A stretch of 47,545 nt of DNA from contig CAZUXY010000037.1 of the NCBI GenBank assembly GCA_964624235.1, positions 1-47,545 on the forward strand, written 5' to 3'. The translations under genes were made by a program, and so were the position numbers. The notes under the pieces are model-generated. The model saw only the letters and a program-made list of their open reading frames with translations. It was not told where the DNA came from and made no database searches. This stretch comes from CAZUXY01 sp964624235. Lineage in GTDB: Bacteria > Spirochaetota > UBA4802 > UBA5368. This document shows positions 44,131-47,545 of this stretch, piece after piece. Numbering within the stretch: the stretch's first letter is position 1; each line of letters begins with the position of its first letter.

Positions 44131-44669
44131 GAGCAGCAGGGTTTCAGCGATGGTAAACCCGACATAGATAGTCCAGAGTTTTTTGCGGTCTGAGTGATGC
44201 GTGGGGATAGTTTGTCCTGTGTCGGTCCTGGAGCCTCGGCTTTGAGGAGTTGCAGTCCGCCTATACCGAAAAGAGGTAGAATCGCCACGGTCAGCACGAC
44301 GATACCCATTCCCCCGAGCCAGTGGGTCAGAGACCTCCAGAACAGAATAGATCTGGGAAGGGTTTCGATGTTACCCAGTATAGAAGCTCCTGTGGTGGTA
44401 AATCCTGACACGGTTTCAAAGAAGGCATCTGCAAAATGAGGTATTGCACCCGAGAAGCAGAAGGGGAACGCGCCAAACAGTGAAGCGATAATCCAGCTGA
44501 GTGTAACGAAAAGGAACCCGTCTCTGAATCCCAGTGTTTCAGTTTTTTCTTTTCTGAGCAGGTAAAGGATGCCGCCGGATATAACAAAGAGTATAATCAG
44601 CGTAAAAGAAAAACCCCTGAGGGCGTCTGTCTCATTCAGAAACAACGCGATTAATGTTGGAATCGTCAT
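44115..44669 (-). CDS. trkH: TrkH potassium channel subunit, N-terminal piece (frameshifted)
   Basis: 184 residues from ATG 44669. It gives the first filter loop (GFTTTGASIL) and the following helices, then SPRITQTAK, after which the frame diverges from the family at codons AAA-AAC. In the -1 frame the family-like KLWTIYVGFTIAE continues into the C-terminal piece. The N-terminus also looks incomplete: 20 helix-like codons upstream (NPGQVARITALLLL) are in frame but begin with ATA (44727-44729). The gene overlaps the end of trkA. Confidence 0.8.
   Translation of the reverse strand: MTIPTLIALFLNETDALRGFSFTLIILFVISGGILYLLRKEKTETLGFRDGFLFVTLSWIIASLFGAFPFCFSGAIPHFADAFFETVSGFTTTGASILGNIETLPRSILFWRSLTHWLGGMGIVVLTVAILPLFGIGGLQLLKAEAPGPTQDKLSPRITQTAKNSGLSMSGLPSLKPCCSWWAA
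44139..44184 (-). other. A_AAA_AAC slippery site plus hairpin at the trkH frame break
   Basis: On the gene strand the break lies at A_AAA_AAC (plus-strand 44178-44184), a canonical -1 slippery heptamer in the right phase. A perfect 6-bp stem, GGGTTT (44155-44160) with AAACCC (44139-44144), with a ten-base loop, starts 17 bases downstream. A simple one-base deletion from an A7 run gives the same sequence. Confidence 0.5.
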
Positions 44670-46074
44670 GAAAACACCAACGATCAGCAGCAGGAGGGCG
44701 GTTATCCTGGCTACCTGTCCGGGGTTTATATGTTTTTAAGAAACATGGTTTCGATTTTCGGGATAAATCTTTTTTGGCGATGATCAGTATGTTGTCGTTT
44801 TCCAGCAACTCGAAGTTTCCATTGGGAATAAAGTCGCGATTGTCTCTGGTTACCGATACGATGAGCGAGTTCCCGGGCAACTTTAGTTCTCTTAACGGCA
44901 CATTCGTTATACCGTTGGATGAGTCGATGGACATTTCTATGACTTCGGCTTTGCCGTTGAAGAGGCTGTGTACGCTCTGAATATTGGTGCCCCTCATATA
45001 TTTCAAAATCGCATCTGCCGAACTGCTGTTGGGGCTTACGGTTGCGTCTATACCGAGGTTGGAAGCGATTGTCAGGTAATTTGACTTGTTTATAAGGGCG
45101 ATGGCCCTGCTGACGCCGCGGGATTTCGCATAGGTGGCCGCGAGTATGTTGAGTTCCTGATATTCCGTGGTGGTGATTATCAGATCCTGATGATGAAGCT
45201 GCTCCTCGTCGAATATCCCTTCATCCGAAATATCGGCATTGATGATCAGTGCTTCCGGGAAATGGGATGACAACTGTTTGCATCGTTCATAGTCAGATTC
45301 AATAATCTTTAAAGAATAGCCATGCGAAATCAATTGTTCTGTCACATAGGTTCCTATGGAACCGCCACCGACGACGACTATATTCTTGATAGGCTCGATC
45401 GGTTTTCCTGATTTTGTGAATACCCGTTCCAGGTTGCTCTGGCTTGCAACCATGTAGAGTTTGTCTGATTCCAATACCCGGGTGTCTCCGGAAGGGATGA
45501 TGATGCTGTCCTTACGGTTGATCCCGGCGATAAGAAAATCCTCTTTCAGTACAGTCTTGATTTCACGCAGCGTCTTGCCTTTAAAAAAAGACTGCCTGTC
45601 GACGATGATCGACCTCATCTGTACATTGGTTTTTTCAAATACCATCACATCGCTTACCGCTCCCTGCAGAACGGTATTGGTAATGACTCGTGCCGCTTCC
45701 ACTTCCGGGTTCACGATGAAATCGATACCCAGAAAGGATTTCCCCAGCATTTTTGCCCTGGAATAATCAAGGTTCCGAACCCGGGCGATTTTGCATGGCA
45801 CATTGAATTCGCTGCTTACGAGACCGCACGATATCATGTTCACTTCATCGGAGTTGGTTACACTGATGAAAAAGTCGGCTTTAATTATTCCGGCCTTTTT
45901 CAGCACATCGATGTTGTTTCCCTCGTCGTTGAGTACCAGACAGTCAAGGTGCGTATCCGCATAACGTGCTCTTGCAGTGTCTTTTTCCACAAGAACCACA
46001 TCCTTGTTTTCCGCAATTAATTGGCTTGCGATATGAAATCCCACACTGCCCGCGCCTGTGATGACTATATGCAT
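44632..46074 (-). CDS. trkA: TrkA potassium uptake regulator (two RCK domains)
   Basis: Cytoplasmic NAD(H)-binding gating subunit of the Trk K+ system. It has two Rossmann RCK halves, GAGSVG near residue 7 and GGGSIG near residue 237, each followed by a TrkA-C domain. The 480 residues run longer than usual by about 35: after KKDLSRK the tail (SKPCFLKTYKPRTG...) looks unrelated. One added A in the A4 run (plus-strand 44755-44758) would give KIETMFLKNI and a stop at the trkH start, a typical operon junction. So the true end is likely near 44725. Confidence 0.88.
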   Translation of the reverse strand: MHIVITGAGSVGFHIASQLIAENKDVVLVEKDTARARYADTHLDCLVLNDEGNNIDVLKKAGIIKADFFISVTNSDEVNMISCGLVSSEFNVPCKIARVRNLDYSRAKMLGKSFLGIDFIVNPEVEAARVITNTVLQGAVSDVMVFEKTNVQMRSIIVDRQSFFKGKTLREIKTVLKEDFLIAGINRKDSIIIPSGDTRVLESDKLYMVASQSNLERVFTKSGKPIEPIKNIVVVGGGSIGTYVTEQLISHGYSLKIIESDYERCKQLSSHFPEALIINADISDEGIFDEEQLHHQDLIITTTEYQELNILAATYAKSRGVSRAIALINKSNYLTIASNLGIDATVSPNSSSADAILKYMRGTNIQSVHSLFNGKAEVIEMSIDSSNGITNVPLRELKLPGNSLIVSVTRDNRDFIPNGNFELLENDNILIIAKKDLSRKSKPCFLKTYKPRTGSQDNRPPAADRWCFHDDSNINRVVSE

Positions 46075-46315
46075 TGCCGATCCCGAAAAATAGACATAAA
46101 TGAAACAACAGGTGATATTACAGTTTTTTCAAAGACAGCATTCTCTATAATAGTATTATCTTCAATACCCATTTTTTCAATGGCCAGCGGTTGCCAAAAC
46201 ATTCGTCTATAATATAACACACGGTATGACTCAATCCATAAAAATGATATACTGTTGCCAATAATGATACAGGCCGGGATACTAATAGTTTTCCCGGCCG
46301 TAGTCACGGTAGTAT

Positions 46316-46891
46316 TTAGAAGTGGTCGCAGAGCAGCTCGAAATATGCCTGTGGGTGTGCGCAGGCGGGGCATTCGTTAGGCGCCTCGTTGCCTTCATGA
46401 ATATATCCGCAATTTCTGCATTTCCATTTGACTTTAGTATCTTTTTTAAATACCCGATTCTCCTGCAGATTCTTCAGCAGGGTAAGGTAGCGTTGCTCAT
46501 GGTGAGCTTCCACCTCGGCAATCTTTCTGAATTGGAAGGCTATGTCCTTGAAGCCTTCCTCTTCAGCGATTTTAGCGAATTCAGGATACATGCTTGTATA
46601 TTCATGGTTTTCGCCCATCGCCGCCGCCTTCAGGTTGTCCGCCGTGCTGCCTACAACTCCGGCTGGAAATGCGGCGACTATTTCCACATCACCGCCCTGC
46701 AGAAGCTTGAAAAACCTTTTGGCGTGTTCTTTTTCATTGTCAGCCGTTTCTTGAAATATAGCGGCTATTTGTTCATATCCTTCCTTTTTTGCCTGGGATG
46801 CAAAATAGGTATATCGGTTGCGTGCCTGGGACTCTCCTGCGAAAGAAGCCAGCAGGTTTTTTTCCGTTCTGGTTCCCTTGATGTCTTTCAT
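46316..46891 (-). CDS. rbr: Rubrerythrin
   Basis: Peroxide-reducing diiron protein of anaerobes. The 191 residues show the ferritin-like domain with the Glu/His ligands (FAGESQARNRY, NEKEHAKRF, EVEAHHEQRY) and, at 157-185, the C-terminal rubredoxin domain with CRNCGYIH and CPACAHP. All iron ligands are present, so it is a complete rubrerythrin. Its neighbour desulfoferrodoxin reduces superoxide; together they protect against oxygen. It lies alone on its strand with its own start about 20 bases after a GGAG-like site. Confidence 0.97.
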   Translation of the reverse strand: MKDIKGTRTEKNLLASFAGESQARNRYTYFASQAKKEGYEQIAAIFQETADNEKEHAKRFFKLLQGGDVEIVAAFPAGVVGSTADNLKAAAMGENHEYTSMYPEFAKIAEEEGFKDIAFQFRKIAEVEAHHEQRYLTLLKNLQENRVFKKDTKVKWKCRNCGYIHEGNEAPNECPACAHPQAYFELLCDHF

Positions 46892-47109
46892 CTATGCCTC
46901 CGTTATGGGTGAATACCATACATGATGGTTGTGTAATACAATTTTCCGTAAGACACACAGAACTGAGCCGGTTGTCATTTACCCGCGCGGATATGGAATC
47001 TTTAAATACGTCACCATGCCGGTATGTAAATGTTCTTCGATTATACGGCAGTTTACAGATTGTATTATTTATACGGCAAAAACCGGATTATAGTTACATC
47101 GCGTTATTA

Positions 47110-47487
47110 TCAGGCCTTCCACAATCCATGTATATTGCAGTATTCCCTTGCGGTGATTTTCGTGCCGGAAATTTTAAATACCGCTTCCGGGACCTCGCCG
47201 GGACTTAGGAATTGTCGACAGCTCTTACCGTCGGAAATTACTTCTATCCATTCTATCCAGTGTTTTTCTTCCATGGGGTGAGGTGCACTGCCGACTTTTA
47301 CCTTTACACCGTCAGCGGTTTTCTCTATTACAGGCACGTGTTTTTCAGTTGAGGCATCGGTGGTATTTTCCTTGAGCAGCTTCATGGGTTGTCCGCAGCA
47401 AACCAGTTCTCCGCCTCCGACATGGATCACTTCTACCATGTTGCCGCATACTTCACACTTATAGACTTCAAGCTTTTCCTTTACCAT
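47110..47487 (-). CDS. dfx: Desulfoferrodoxin (superoxide reductase)
   Basis: Reduces superoxide to hydrogen peroxide in the cytoplasm. The 125 residues have both domains: an N-terminal desulforedoxin-like FeCys4 site (YKCEVCGN, then LVCCGQPM) and the C-terminal neelaredoxin-like catalytic site with His and Cys ligands (KHVPVIE, HPMEEKHWIEW, REYCNIHGLW). It is complete. A strong AAGGAG-like site precedes ATG 47487. The rubrerythrin gene lies downstream; the pairing of superoxide reductase and peroxidase is common in anaerobes. Confidence 0.97.
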   Translation of the reverse strand: MVKEKLEVYKCEVCGNMVEVIHVGGGELVCCGQPMKLLKENTTDASTEKHVPVIEKTADGVKVKVGSAPHPMEEKHWIEWIEVISDGKSCRQFLSPGEVPEAVFKISGTKITAREYCNIHGLWKA

Positions 47488-47520
47488 CAGGCTCTCCTTG
47501 TTTTAAAAGTGGTTAACGGG

Positions 47521-47545
47521 AGATCGGAAGAGCACACGTCTGAAC
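47521..47545 (+). other. Illumina TruSeq adapter sequence (not genomic)
   Basis: The final 25 bases begin AGATCGGAAGAGCACACG and continue as the standard TruSeq adapter. This is library adapter read-through left in the contig; the genome ends at about 47520. Confidence 0.97.

Noticed and set aside
1..47520. CRISPR arrays, tRNA/rRNA genes, insertion sequences.
   Set aside because: I found no regularly spaced repeats, no tRNA-like or rRNA sequence and no transposase or terminal inverted repeats in the window.

Overview
The window reads as chromosomal DNA of an anaerobic, fatty-acid/CoA-metabolising bacterium. Evidence for anaerobiosis is a rubrerythrin, a desulfoferrodoxin, a polyferredoxin and two classes of radical-SAM enzyme. 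Gene content would fit Spirochaetota or Desulfobacterota, but no phylogenetic marker here lets me decide. TGA is used as an ordinary stop (dnaK, the MATE gene, trkA), and most genes have clear AGGAGG-like ribosome binding sites. The last 25 bases (47521-47545) are Illumina adapter, not genome, so the right end is an assembly edge.

Layout. 1-1319: end of dnaK, then dnaJ. 1370-8941 (minus strand): ferritin-like protein, leucyl aminopeptidase, a small unknown, RNase R, a coiled-coil protein, an RluA-type pseudouridine synthase overlapping a MATE transporter. 9082-9702: membrane protein. 9952-15617 (plus): a tight operon of a lysine 2,3-aminomutase-like radical-SAM enzyme, two D-Ala-D-Ala-ligase-like ATP-grasp enzymes, a GNAT/acetylpolyamine-amidohydrolase fusion and a second GNAT. 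This looks like a pathway for a beta-lysine-derived compound. 15636-16820 (minus): an RlmD/TrmA-type RNA methyltransferase interrupted by one in-frame TGA. 17084-18792: XRE-cupin regulator and acyl-CoA dehydrogenase. 18809-21795 (minus): Cys-containing small protein, NapH/NapG-like polyferredoxin fusion and a DUF362 protein.

22370-38461 (plus) is the most unusual region: a PHP protein, four SCP-x-type thiolase homologues arranged as a duplicated pair (type B then type A, twice), four DUF35 zinc-ribbon/OB domains (two free, one fused to two SCP2 domains, one fused to a beta-keto acid cleavage enzyme), enoyl-CoA hydratase, a GctAB-type CoA-transferase, a PP2C-like phosphatase, a TetR regulator and two acyl-CoA dehydrogenases, followed by a MaoC gene remnant. 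All four thiolase homologues lack the nucleophilic cysteine. I infer a CoA-thioester degradation pathway for a bulky hydrophobic acid, with thiolase-DUF35 complexes perhaps acting as retro-aldolases or non-standard C-C lyases. The substrate is unknown.

38849-47487: radical-SAM/SPASM protein with a SEC-C tail, a second HDAC-family deacetylase, a membrane hybrid histidine kinase, a damaged trkAH potassium-uptake operon (minus strand), rubrerythrin and desulfoferrodoxin. Three loci (rlmD-like, trkH, trkA end) carry single-base lesions that may be real decay, recoding or assembly error.
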